DNA from: Polaribacter sp. Hel_I_88
GTDB lineage: Bacteria > Bacteroidota > Bacteroidia > Flavobacteriales > Flavobacteriaceae
Assembly: GCF_000687935.1 (NCBI RefSeq)
Contig: NZ_JHZZ01000001.1
Location: 1,302,001 to 1,366,000 of the forward strand
DNA: 64,000 bases
Direction of reading: 5' to 3'
The first letter of the stretch is position 1; every line of letters begins with the position of its first letter. A model generated the notes under the pieces. It was not told the origin of the DNA. It saw only the letters and a list, made by a program, of their open reading frames with translations, and made no database searches. This document shows positions 35,137 to 43,800 of the stretch, piece after piece. A program made the translations under genes and the position numbers.

Positions 35137-35778
35137 ATGGGAAAAATCTCACAAGGAATTTTAGGCGGCTTATCTGGTAAAGTCGGAAATGTTATTGGTG
35201 GTAGCTGGAAGGGAATTGATTATTTAAGAATCAAACCTTCAAGTGTTGCAAATCCAAGAACAGAAGGGCAAGTAAATCAACGTAATAAATTTACAATATC
35301 GTTAGAATACTTGCAAGCTAATAAAGACTTTATAAAGGTAGGTTATAAGGCTTTTGCAACAAAGAAAACAGAATTTAATGCAGCAATGTCTTACGTTCTA
35401 AATAATGGAGTAATTGGAACAGCACCTAATTTTAGTATTGACTATTCATTAGCTTTATTAAGTAGAGGTAGTTTATCAAGTCCATTAAATGGTAGTGTAG
35501 ATTTATCAATTGCAAATCAGGTTACTTTTGATTGGGATGATAATTCAGCAGATGGTAATGCGAATGCAACAGATAAAGCTATGGTGTTAGCTTATAATGT
35601 ATCAAAAAAGGAATCCATTTATATATTAGATGGCGCACAAAGAAGTGCCACTTCACAAGTTTTGTCATTGCCAGCTTCCTATACAGGAGAGAATGTAGAG
35701 CTGTTTATGGCGTTTGTTTCTGTAGATGGTAAGATTGTATCAAATAGTGTTTACTTAGGCTCTGGTACAGTGGCTTAA
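35137..35778 (+). CDS. DUF6266 family protein
   Basis: 213 residues with the very characteristic opening MGKISQGILGGLSGKVGNVIGGSWKGIDY, a Gly-rich N-terminus, then PSSVANPRTEGQVNQRNKF and a C-terminal Ig-like beta region (VTFDWDDNSADGNANATDKAMVLAYN). DUF6266 proteins are common in Bacteroidota but have no established function. It has no signal peptide. It stands alone, about 1.2 kb after the previous gene, and is the last gene before the right end of the element. Confidence 0.88.
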   Translation: MGKISQGILGGLSGKVGNVIGGSWKGIDYLRIKPSSVANPRTEGQVNQRNKFTISLEYLQANKDFIKVGYKAFATKKTEFNAAMSYVLNNGVIGTAPNFSIDYSLALLSRGSLSSPLNGSVDLSIANQVTFDWDDNSADGNANATDKAMVLAYNVSKKESIYILDGAQRSATSQVLSLPASYTGENVELFMAFVSVDGKIVSNSVYLGSGTVA

Positions 35779-35802
35779 TAATAGAATTTAAGTAAACGTT
35801 GT

Positions 35803-35833
35803 AAACCGCTGCATTAATTTGTGGCGGTTTTTT
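35803..35833 (+). terminator. Intrinsic terminator after DUF6266 gene
   Basis: AAACCGC (35803-35809) pairs with GCGGTTT (35824-35830) and is followed by more T bases. It lies 25 bases after the stop codon. Confidence 0.75.
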
Positions 35834-35843
35834 AATTCCAAAA

Positions 35844-35866
35844 TATTGTGGGGAAAATGTGGGGAT
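35844..35866. repeat. Right subterminal 23-bp repeat (possible integrase arm site)
   Basis: Matches 21422-21444 at 22 of 23 positions, same orientation, 54 bases inside attR. See the left copy for interpretation. Confidence 0.65.
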
Positions 35867-35880
35867 ATATATCAAATAAA

Positions 35881-35918
35881 AAACCTTAAAAAACTGAAAT
35901 ACAGTATTTTAAGGTTTT
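35881..35918 (-). terminator. Element-borne terminator just 3' of the tRNA
   Basis: AAACCTTAAAA (35881-35891) pairs with TTTTAAGGTTT (35907-35917); on the minus strand a T-run follows. It replaces the displaced chromosomal terminator at 21236-21272 and has the same CCTTAA/TTAAGG core. Confidence 0.75.
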
Positions 35919-35919
35919 T

Positions 35920-35936
35920 AAAAGTGGTCCCACATG
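35920..35936. repeat. attR: 17-bp direct repeat at tRNA 3' end
   Basis: AAAAGTGGTCCCACATG, identical to 21280-21296. It overlaps the 3' end of the intact tRNA, whose sequence is therefore preserved on integration. Confidence 0.88.
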
Positions 35937-35998
35937 GACTCGAACCATGGACCACCTGATTATGAGTCAGGTGCTCTAACCAACTGAGCTATAGGACC
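35925..35998 (-). tRNA. tRNA with CAU anticodon (Met or Ile2)
   Basis: 74 bases without an encoded CCA. The acceptor stem pairs GGTCCTA with TGGGACC, leaving discriminator A. The D-arm AGCTCAGTTGGTTAGAGC, anticodon loop CTCATAA (anticodon at 35962-35964) and T-arm GGTTCGAGTCC are all standard. A CAU anticodon could be elongator Met or lysidine-modified Ile2; the sequence does not settle this by eye. It is the attachment gene of the neighbouring element. Confidence 0.95.
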
Positions 35999-36012
35999 AA
36001 TAATTTAGGGTG

Positions 36013-36045
36013 CAAATGTACTATTTATTTTAAATTATTTGCAAA
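36013..36045 (-). promoter_or_regulatory. tRNA promoter
   Basis: On the minus strand TTTG (36042-36045) and TACATTTG (36013-36020) are 21 bases apart, a good fit to the Bacteroidota TTTG/TAnnTTTG promoter. The -7 element lies 14 bases ahead of the mature tRNA end. Confidence 0.75.
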
Positions 36046-36060
36046 TAATTTTAAAGAATA

Positions 36061-37032
36061 TTATACGTCTCTTTTCATCAACCATAATCCAAAAGATTTT
36101 AGTTTTTCCTTGCTATCATTACTGATAGTCATTTTAGAAAGCGTATCGAATGCTTTTTGTGTATATTTTTCTATTTCTTGAGTTACTAAATAAGGGATAT
36201 CATTCATCTTAAAAATCCTTGTAACTTCTGGTACTTTAAAAGAATTGTCTTTTAATTTTTGTCTGTAAAAAAATGCTAATTTCCCTTTATCTTCTTCACT
36301 TGCAACCTCTAGAGATTTTAAATATAAATAGGTTTTTTTATTTTCCATAATATCACCACCTATTTGCTTTCCAAACGTTTCAGCATCACCAAATGTATCT
36401 AAATAATCATCTTGTAACTGGAAAGCCAAACCAAGATTTAAACCAAAATCATAGATTAATTCTGCGTTTTCATCTTTAGTTTCTGCAACAATTGCCCCCA
36501 TTTTTAGAGCAGCAGCTACTAAAACCGATGTTTTTAAACGAATCATATTTATGTAAGCATCAATGGTAACATCATTTCTGGTTTCAAAATCTACATCTAA
36601 TTGTTGTCCATCACAAACCTCTAAAGCAGTTTTGCTAAATAATTTTGCTAATTTCTGAAAAACGATAGGTTCATAATTTTCAAAATATTTATAGGCTAAA
36701 ATTAGCATAGCATCCCCAGAAAGAATTCCTGTGCTTATGTCCCATTTTTCATGAACAGTTGGCTTTCCTCTTCTAATGGGTGCATCATCCATAATATCGT
36801 CATGAACCAAAGTGAAATTATGAAAAACCTCAACAGCTAAAGCCGCTGGTAATGCCTTTTTAAAATCGGCTCCAAAAATATCTGCAGCCATCAATGTTAA
36901 AATTGGGCGAATTCTTTTACCTCCTAATTTTAAAATGTAATCTATAGGTTCGTACAAATTTTTTGGCTCTTGCACCCACTCTTTAGATTCTAAATAGTGT
37001 AAAAACTCCTTTTGATAATGTAAAATGTCCAA
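36061..37032 (-). CDS. Polyprenyl synthetase (trans-isoprenyl diphosphate synthase)
   Basis: 323 residues. First Asp-rich motif LVHDDIMDDAPIRRG and second motif FQLQDDYLD are intact; GGKRIRPIL and the GDA block (SGDAMLI) are also present. It elongates prenyl diphosphates with isopentenyl diphosphate in the cytoplasm. Product length (farnesyl, geranylgeranyl or longer) depends on residues near the first motif and cannot be fixed here. Housekeeping gene, the first beyond the tRNA, divergent from the efflux operon. Confidence 0.94.
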   Translation of the reverse strand: MDILHYQKEFLHYLESKEWVQEPKNLYEPIDYILKLGGKRIRPILTLMAADIFGADFKKALPAALAVEVFHNFTLVHDDIMDDAPIRRGKPTVHEKWDISTGILSGDAMLILAYKYFENYEPIVFQKLAKLFSKTALEVCDGQQLDVDFETRNDVTIDAYINMIRLKTSVLVAAALKMGAIVAETKDENAELIYDFGLNLGLAFQLQDDYLDTFGDAETFGKQIGGDIMENKKTYLYLKSLEVASEEDKGKLAFFYRQKLKDNSFKVPEVTRIFKMNDIPYLVTQEIEKYTQKAFDTLSKMTISNDSKEKLKSFGLWLMKRDV

Positions 37033-37109
37033 ATCTTTAATTTTTATGTAAAAATAACGTAAAGAAATTTGTCTTTTAAAATGAAATGTTAAAAAATCAT
37101 TAAAACTTT

Positions 37110-37137
37110 GGAAACTTTTTTTGTTTCTAAAGTTTCC
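37110..37137. promoter_or_regulatory. Candidate TetR operator
   Basis: GGAAACTT (37110-37117) and AAGTTTCC (37130-37137) form a 28-bp palindromic site that overlaps the -33 element of the promoter at 37120-37150. It is the right size and place for a TetR dimer or dimer pair, giving self-repression of the efflux operon. Confidence 0.55.
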
Positions 37138-37150
37138 TATTGTACATTTG
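37120..37150 (+). promoter_or_regulatory. Efflux operon promoter
   Basis: TTTG at 37120-37123 and TACATTTG at 37143-37150 are 19 bases apart, matching the Bacteroidota consensus. The expected transcription start is near 37157, about 45 bases ahead of the tetR start codon. Confidence 0.8.
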
Positions 37151-37181
37151 CACTCGCAAAAAAAGCTAAACCATATAAAAA

Positions 37182-37197
37182 ATCAGCTTTAGCTGAT
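37182..37197. promoter_or_regulatory. Palindrome in the leader of the tetR gene
   Basis: ATCAGCTTTAGCTGAT is a perfect 16-bp palindrome (7-bp arms, 2-base centre), ending 5 bases before the start codon at 37203. It may be a second operator or an RNA hairpin covering the ribosome site. Confidence 0.5.
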
Positions 37198-37202
37198 ATC
37201 TT

Positions 37203-37808
37203 ATGAAAGAAAAAATAATAGAAAAATCAAACGAATTATTCTTAAACTTAGGTTTTAAGAGTGTAACTATGGATGAGATTGCGAATTCTCTTGGTGTATC
37301 AAAAAAAACAATTTATAAGTATTTTAAAAATAAAACCGATTTAATTGATGGCGTTACAAATCATATTTTTGATACAATTTGTTGTGGAATAGATGAAATT
37401 TGTGAGCAAAAAGGAAATCCTATTGATGACCTTTTTAACATCAAACAGTTTGTGATGACGCATTTAAAAGACGAAAAGTCTTCTCCTCAATATCAACTAC
37501 AAAAATACTATCCTAAAATTTATAGCTCTTTAAAACAAAAGCAATTTAAAGTGATGCAAGGCTGCGTTTTAGAAAATTTAAAATACGGAATAGAAATAGG
37601 GGTTTACAGAAAAGGAATTGATATAGAATTCATATCACGAATTTACTTTAATGGCCTTACAGGTATTAAGGATAAAGAGATGTTTCCTCTAAAAAATTAT
37701 TCTATGAAAACGCTTATGAATTATTATTACGAATATCATTTAAGAGGAATTTGCACTCCTTTAGGTCTAGAAAAATTAGAACATCAACTTAAAATTAATC
37801 AATTATAA
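37203..37808 (+). CDS. TetR family transcriptional repressor of the efflux operon
   Basis: 201 residues. N-terminal TetR DNA-binding domain (about 1-50): LFLNLGFKSVTMDEIAN then SLGVSKKTIYKYFKNKTDLI. The helical C-terminal domain binds the inducer and forms the dimer. It is the first gene of the efflux operon, two bases before the tolC-like gene, so it is likely autoregulated through the palindromes at 37110-37137 or 37182-37197. The inducer is unknown. Confidence 0.92.
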   Translation: MKEKIIEKSNELFLNLGFKSVTMDEIANSLGVSKKTIYKYFKNKTDLIDGVTNHIFDTICCGIDEICEQKGNPIDDLFNIKQFVMTHLKDEKSSPQYQLQKYYPKIYSSLKQKQFKVMQGCVLENLKYGIEIGVYRKGIDIEFISRIYFNGLTGIKDKEMFPLKNYSMKTLMNYYYEYHLRGICTPLGLEKLEHQLKINQL

Positions 37809-37810
37809 AA

Positions 37811-39226
37811 ATGAAGAGATATATTTACATCCTTTCTTTTTTTGCCTTTGTACTAACCACAACTGCACAAGAGAAAACAATGCAACTTTCTTTGGATGAA
37901 GCTATTGCTTTCGCTTTAGAAAATAGTTACAATGCAAAAGCTGCTAAAAACGATATAAAAGCTGCAAACGAAAAAGTTTGGGAAACAACCGCTATTGGTT
38001 TGCCACAAGTGAATGCAGCTGTAGACTATCAAAACTTTTTAAAACAACCTGTTTCATTATTACCAGCAGCAGCTTTCGATAATACAAGTTCTACTGTACA
38101 AACTGTAGAAGATTTTTTTGATTTGCAAGCAAACAGAGAACCAACTGCTCCAGGTGGTTTTATACCGGTTGTTTTTGGAACGCCACAAAACATGAATGCC
38201 ACTGTAACCTTAACACAGTTACTTTTTGACGGTTCTTACCTTGTAGGTTTGCAGGCATCAAAAACTTTCTTAAAAATTACAACACAAGCTGAAGAAAAAA
38301 CTGAATTATTAACAAGAGAGGCTGTTGTAAACGCTTATGGAAATGTATTGGTTACTCAAAGTAGTATTTCCATCTTAGAAAGTAACATTAAAATTCTTTC
38401 AAAAAATTATGAAGATGCTAAAAAAATCTACGAAAATGGTTTGAATGAGGAAGAAGATGTAGAGCAACTTGAAATTACTTTAGGGAATCTTAAAAACCAA
38501 CTAAAGAGCGTGCAAAGAATGGAGGAAATAGCGTATCAAATGCTAAATCTTTCTTTGGGTAGTTCTATAAATACAACCTTAATTTTAACGGATTCTTTAG
38601 AGAGTTTAGCTACTGACAATATTCAATTAGGATTAATTTCTGAACCTTTTAATGTAAATAATCATATCGATTTTAGAATTGCAGAAAACAATAGAGAAGG
38701 CAGTCTTTTAAATGTAAAATTAGAAAAAAGCAAATATTTACCAACTTTAAGTGCTTTTGTAAATTATGGTACACAAGCTTTTTCTGATTCTTTTACCTTT
38801 TTTGATAGCAGTCAACGTTGGTTTGAATCTTCTCTTTTAGGGGTGAGTTTAAACGTGCCTATTTTTAGTAGTTTTAGTAGAAAATCAAAAGTATCACAGG
38901 CAAAATTAGAGCTAGAAAATGCAGATTTACGTTTAGAGGAAACAAAACAACGTTTAAGCTTACAAGCTCAGAAAGCCCAAAACGATTATCAATTTAGCAT
39001 CGAAAATTATCAAACAGCTAAAAAGAATGTTGGTTTGGCAGAAAGAATCGAAAAGAAACAACGTATAAAATTCTTTGAAGGTATTTCTTCTAGTTTCGAT
39101 TTATTACAGGCACAAAACCAATTGTACAGCCAACAACAAAGCTACATACAATCTATGTTAGATGTAATTTCTAACAAAGCAGCTTTAGAAAACGCATTAA
39201 ACTTACCAATTAACACAACTAAATAA
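37811..39226 (+). CDS. TolC family outer-membrane efflux protein
   Basis: 471 residues with signal peptide (VLTTTAQEK). Two outer-membrane-factor repeats are visible, with the typical LSLDEAIAFALENSYNAKAAKNDI opening and long helical pairs (for example ARNVGLAERIEKKQRIKFFEG near the end). It forms the trimeric exit duct for the RND pump encoded downstream. Order within the operon: repressor, outer-membrane factor, adaptor, pump. Confidence 0.94.
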   Translation: MKRYIYILSFFAFVLTTTAQEKTMQLSLDEAIAFALENSYNAKAAKNDIKAANEKVWETTAIGLPQVNAAVDYQNFLKQPVSLLPAAAFDNTSSTVQTVEDFFDLQANREPTAPGGFIPVVFGTPQNMNATVTLTQLLFDGSYLVGLQASKTFLKITTQAEEKTELLTREAVVNAYGNVLVTQSSISILESNIKILSKNYEDAKKIYENGLNEEEDVEQLEITLGNLKNQLKSVQRMEEIAYQMLNLSLGSSINTTLILTDSLESLATDNIQLGLISEPFNVNNHIDFRIAENNREGSLLNVKLEKSKYLPTLSAFVNYGTQAFSDSFTFFDSSQRWFESSLLGVSLNVPIFSSFSRKSKVSQAKLELENADLRLEETKQRLSLQAQKAQNDYQFSIENYQTAKKNVGLAERIEKKQRIKFFEGISSSFDLLQAQNQLYSQQQSYIQSMLDVISNKAALENALNLPINTTK

Positions 39227-39235
39227 AAAACAACG

Positions 39236-40408
39236 ATGAAAAATATATATGTAATCTTATTAGCAACAGTTCTTTTTGCTTCTTGTGCAGATAAAAAAGA
39301 GGTTTCTTTAGAGGATGTTCTTGCAACAAACGACATTACTCAACTAAAAACTAAGAAATCAGACATTACTGCTAAACAACAAGAATTAGCAGCAGATTTA
39401 AAACTAATCAATGATAAAATTGATGCTTTAGACGAGAATAAGAACATGCCTTTAATTACAACTTACAAAGTAAAAGAGGAGGTTTTTACGCACTTTATAG
39501 AACTACAAGGAAATGTACAAACCAAACAAAACGTTTTAATTTATCCTGAAATGCCAGGAATTTTAGAAAGCGTTTACGTAAAAGAAGGTCAAAAAGTTTC
39601 TAAAGGGCAAATTTTAGCAAAAATTGATGATGGAGGAATGTCTCAACAGTTAGCGCAATTAGAGGCAAATGCTGCTTTTGCAAAAACTACTTTTGAACGT
39701 CAAAAAAGATTATGGGATCAAAAAATTGGATCAGAAATACAGTATTTACAAACTAAAACAGCCTACGAATCTCAACAAAGTGCTGTAGATCAAATAAAAA
39801 GTCAATTAGGAAAAGCTACAATTAGAGCACCTTTTTCTGGAATTATAGATGATGTTTTTAAAGAAAGAGGAACTGTAGTGGCTCCAGGACAAGGCTCAGA
39901 AATTTTTAGAATTGTTAACCTGTCTAATATGTATATAGAAACTGAAGTGCCAGAAACTTATATTGGTAGCATTACAGAAAATAAAAAAGTAGAAGTTAAT
40001 TTTCCTGTTTTAGGCGAAACTGTAACATCAAAAGTAAGACAGGTTGGTAATTTTATCAACCCAAATAATAGATCTTTTAAGATTGAAATTGGTGTGCCAA
40101 ATTTAAGCGGAAATGTAAAACCAAACTTAACTGCAAGGTTAAAACTAAATGATTACACTAGTGAAAATGCAGTTTTAATTCCACAAAGTATTATTTCTGA
40201 AAACGCAAATGGTGAGCAATTTATTTATATCATAAAAGGTAAAAATGCTAATGATGAAGCTGTTGCAGAACGTTTAATTATCGAAACAGGAAAAACACAA
40301 GGAGACATGATTGAGGTTACAAAACATCTTCCTGCAGATTCAGAAATTATTATGGAAGGTGCAAGAAGTGTTAACAATGGTCAGGCTGTAAAAGTGATCA
40401 ATAAATAA
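39236..40408 (+). CDS. RND efflux periplasmic adaptor (HlyD/MexA-like)
   Basis: 390 residues, lipoprotein signal LFASCADKK. After a helical segment (about 30-70) comes the lipoyl/barrel-sandwich half (PGILESVYVKEGQKVSKGQILAKID), an alpha-hairpin (about 130-190), the second lipoyl half (IRAPFSGIIDDVFKERGTVV), then beta-barrel and membrane-proximal domains. It links the TolC-like duct to the RND pump. It is 9 bases after the tolC-like gene. Confidence 0.95.
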   Translation: MKNIYVILLATVLFASCADKKEVSLEDVLATNDITQLKTKKSDITAKQQELAADLKLINDKIDALDENKNMPLITTYKVKEEVFTHFIELQGNVQTKQNVLIYPEMPGILESVYVKEGQKVSKGQILAKIDDGGMSQQLAQLEANAAFAKTTFERQKRLWDQKIGSEIQYLQTKTAYESQQSAVDQIKSQLGKATIRAPFSGIIDDVFKERGTVVAPGQGSEIFRIVNLSNMYIETEVPETYIGSITENKKVEVNFPVLGETVTSKVRQVGNFINPNNRSFKIEIGVPNLSGNVKPNLTARLKLNDYTSENAVLIPQSIISENANGEQFIYIIKGKNANDEAVAERLIIETGKTQGDMIEVTKHLPADSEIIMEGARSVNNGQAVKVINK

Positions 40409-40410
40409 GT

Positions 40411-40853
40411 CTTTAGGTGTTAGTCTTTAGACTTTAGAAAAATAATTTGATACAAATGAAAGAAATTAAATTCAAATTTGAAGATTTAAAACTTTATCAA
40501 AAAGCTTTAGATTTTGTTGATAGTACTTATAAAGTAACTGAAAATTTTCCAAGTAATGAAAACTTTAGTCTTACATCTCAATTTAGAAGAGCTTCAATAT
40601 CTATTGCTTTAAATATAGCTGAAGGTTCAGGAGATACTAATGCACAATTTAATAGATTTTTAAATATTGCTAATGGCTCAATTAAAGAATGTGTTGTGTG
40701 TTCATCTATTGCTAAACGTCTAAATTATATTAGTAATGAAATAGACTATAATAATAGACTACATTTAGAAGAGTTATCAAAAATGACAGCAAGTTTAAAG
40801 AAATACTTAATGTCAAACAATAAAAACACTAACAACCAAAGACTATCAACTAA
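40411..40853. repeat. Imperfect inverted repeats flanking the four-helix-bundle gene
   Basis: The left copy (40411-40440, TTAGGTGTTAGTCTTTAG...) resembles the reverse complement of 40825-40853 (TTAGTTGATAGTCTTTGG...) over about 28 bases with roughly 70% identity by eye. The right copy also encodes the end of the small gene. The arrangement suggests an inserted mobile unit. Confidence 0.55.
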
Positions 40854-40860
40854 TGACTAA
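40456..40860 (+). CDS. Four-helix-bundle protein (23S rRNA intervening-sequence type)
   Basis: 134 residues from the ATG at 40456 (MKEIKFKFEDLKLYQKALDFVD). It has the family signatures FEDLKLYQKALDF, FSLTSQFRRASISIALNIAEGSG, RFLNIANGSIKECVVCSSIAKRL and a final long helix. The fold is that of 23S intervening-sequence proteins and of the Avd accessory protein. Its function is unknown. It splits the adaptor and pump genes of an otherwise normal efflux operon and its stop overlaps the pump start by 8 bases. Confidence 0.92.
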   Translation: MKEIKFKFEDLKLYQKALDFVDSTYKVTENFPSNENFSLTSQFRRASISIALNIAEGSGDTNAQFNRFLNIANGSIKECVVCSSIAKRLNYISNEIDYNNRLHLEELSKMTASLKKYLMSNNKNTNNQRLSTND

Positions 40861-43800
40861 AAATAAAAACAAACAAGTAGATAAAGAATTTAAACTTTCT
40901 TCTTGGGCAATAAATAATAAAACTACTATTTATGTCCTGATGTTTTTGATTCTTTATTTAGGAATTTCGGCATATTTTACAATGCCAAGAGAGAATTTTC
41001 CGGAGATAAACGAAACTAAAATTTATATCAGTTCTGTATATCCAGGAAACACTGCAGAAGATATAGAAAAACTAATTACAAACCCTTTAGAAGATAAATT
41101 AAAGTCGGTAAGTAACGTGGTTGAAATTACCTCTACATCTCAAGAAGATTACTCAATTATTACTGTTGAGTTTGATGAAAAAATTGATGTTGACAAAGCA
41201 AAACAGAAGGTAAAAGACGAAATAGATCAGGAAACTGCTGGTGAGGATTGGCCAACTTTTAATGGTGCAAAAGTTACACCTAATGTTTTTGAGTTGAGTA
41301 TGTCTGAAGAAGTGCCGATTTTAAATATCAACATTTCTGGTAATTATCCTGTTGCAAAACTAAAAGAATATGGAGAGTATTTGCAAGATGAAATCGAAGA
41401 TTTAACAGAAATTAAAAAAGTAGATATTCGTGGAGCGCAAGAAAAAGAGGTTGAAGTTGCTGTAGATATTTACAAAATGATGGCTGCAAAAGTTAGCTTT
41501 GATGATATTACAAACGCTATAAATCGTGGAAACGTAACCATGTCTGCAGGTAATTTTATTACAAGCCAGCAAAGAAGAACCATTAGAATTATTGGTGAAA
41601 TTGATGAACCCTCTGATTTAGGAGACTTTGTAGTAAAATCTGAAAATGGAAATATTATTTACCTTAAAGATGTTGCTAAAATTTCTTTTAAAGACAAAGA
41701 TAAAACTACCTATGCAAGAGAAGATGGCCATGCAGTAGTTATGCTAGATGTTAAGAAAAGATCTGGTGAAAACATGGTGGCTGCTGCAGAACAAATTGGC
41801 GTAATTGTTAAAGAAGCAAAAGCGAATAATTTTCCTCCAGATTTAAAAGTTACTATTGCCAATGATCAATCTCCAAAAACAATTGGACAAGTAGATGATT
41901 TGGTAAATAACATCATTTTTGGAGTTATTTTAGTTGTAATTGTTTTAATGTTTTTCTTAGGATTTAAAAACGCAATTTTCGTTGGTTTTGCAATACCAAT
42001 GTCTATGTTTATGTCTTTAATGATTCTTGGAGCCATGGGTTACACCTTAAATACTATGGTACTTTTTGGCCTTATTATGGGTCTTGGAATGCTGGTAGAT
42101 AATGGAATTGTGGTTGTAGAAAACGTTTACAGATTAATGGACGAAGAAGGAATGACCAGAATTGAAGCTGCCAAAAAAGGGATTGGAGAAATTGCTTTTC
42201 CTATTATCATATCTACAGCTACAACAGTTGCAGCCTTTATTCCTTTAGGTCTTTGGCCAGGTATTATGGGGCAATTTATGGTTATTTTACCAATTACATT
42301 GTCTATTGTTTTAGGTTCGTCTTTATTCGTAGCAATTTTCTTTAATTCGGTTTTGGTTTCTCAGTTTATGAGTACAGAAGATAAAGATATGCCACTAAAA
42401 AGTATTATTAGATTAACGGCTATTATGGGAGTTGTTGGTTTGTTGATCTTCTTTTTTGGAGGCGAATATAATGGTTTAGGAACCTTAATTTTATTCACAG
42501 CAATTATGTTGTGGGTATACAGATTGGTATTAAGAAAAGCAGCTAATTATTTCCAAAAAAACACCTTAGTAACTTTAGAAAACTGGTACGAAGTTCGATT
42601 AAAAAATGCACTTTCTGGTTGGATGCCTTACTTTTTAGTAGCTGTAACTTTTGTGTTACTAATTGTTGCTTTTATGGGCTTTGGTTGGTCTGTTGGAGAA
42701 CAAAGAACAAAAATTGAGTTTTTCCCAGACAACAAACCAAATCAAATTATTGTATATATAGAATATCCTGAGGGTACAGATATTGAGAAAACGAATCAAA
42801 TTACCAAAGAAATTGAGCAAAAAGTATTTGGCGTTTTAAATCAAGATCAATATACAGATGGCGATTATAATTATATGGTAGAAAGTACAGTTTCGCAAGT
42901 TGGTGAAGGTGCTGGAAATCCACAAACAGATGGTGGTTCTTCTGCAGAAATGCCACATAAAGGAAAAATTACAGCTTCTATGCGTGAGTATAAATACAGA
43001 CGTGGAGAAGACAGTGAATTATTACGACAAAAAGTACAAGCTGCTTTGGTGGGTATTTATCCTGGAGTTTTAATTTCGGTTGAAAAAGATGCAAATGGAC
43101 CACCTGCAGGAGCTCCAGTTAACATCGAATTAAATGGTGAAGATTATGAAGAATTAATTTTTACAGCAGAAAGAATGCGTGATTATTTAAATACGCAAAG
43201 TATTTCTGGTGTAGATGAATTAAAGATTGATGTAAACAAATCGAAACCAGGAATGCAGGTTTTGGTTGATCGTAAAAAAGCGGGTGAATTAGGCGTTTCA
43301 ACTGGGCAAGTTGGTTCTCAATTAAGAGCATCAATCTTTGGAAACAAAGCAGGTATTTATAAAAAAGATGGTGAAGATTATGATATTTACGTTCGTTTTA
43401 ATAAAGATGATAGATATGATAAAAGCGCCGTTTTTAATCAGAAAATAACATTTAGAGACCAAGCTTCAGGTAAAATTAAAGAAATTCCTGTTTCTGCTGT
43501 TGCCTCACAAAGTAACAGTTCTGGTTTTAGCGCCATAAAACACAAAGATGTAAAACGTGTGGTAACAGTATATTCTGCACTTTCTCCTGGAGAAACAGAT
43601 GCTGGTGCAGTTGTGGCTAGAATCCAAAATTCTATGAAGAGTTTTAAAGATATGCCTAAAGGAATTAAAATTGATTATACAGGGCAAATTGAAGAGCAAA
43701 ACAAACAAATGGCATTTTTAATGGGTGCGTTTTTTACAGGTTTAATGCTAATTTTCTTTATTCTGATTTTCCAATTTAACTCAGTTTCAAAACCAGGAAT

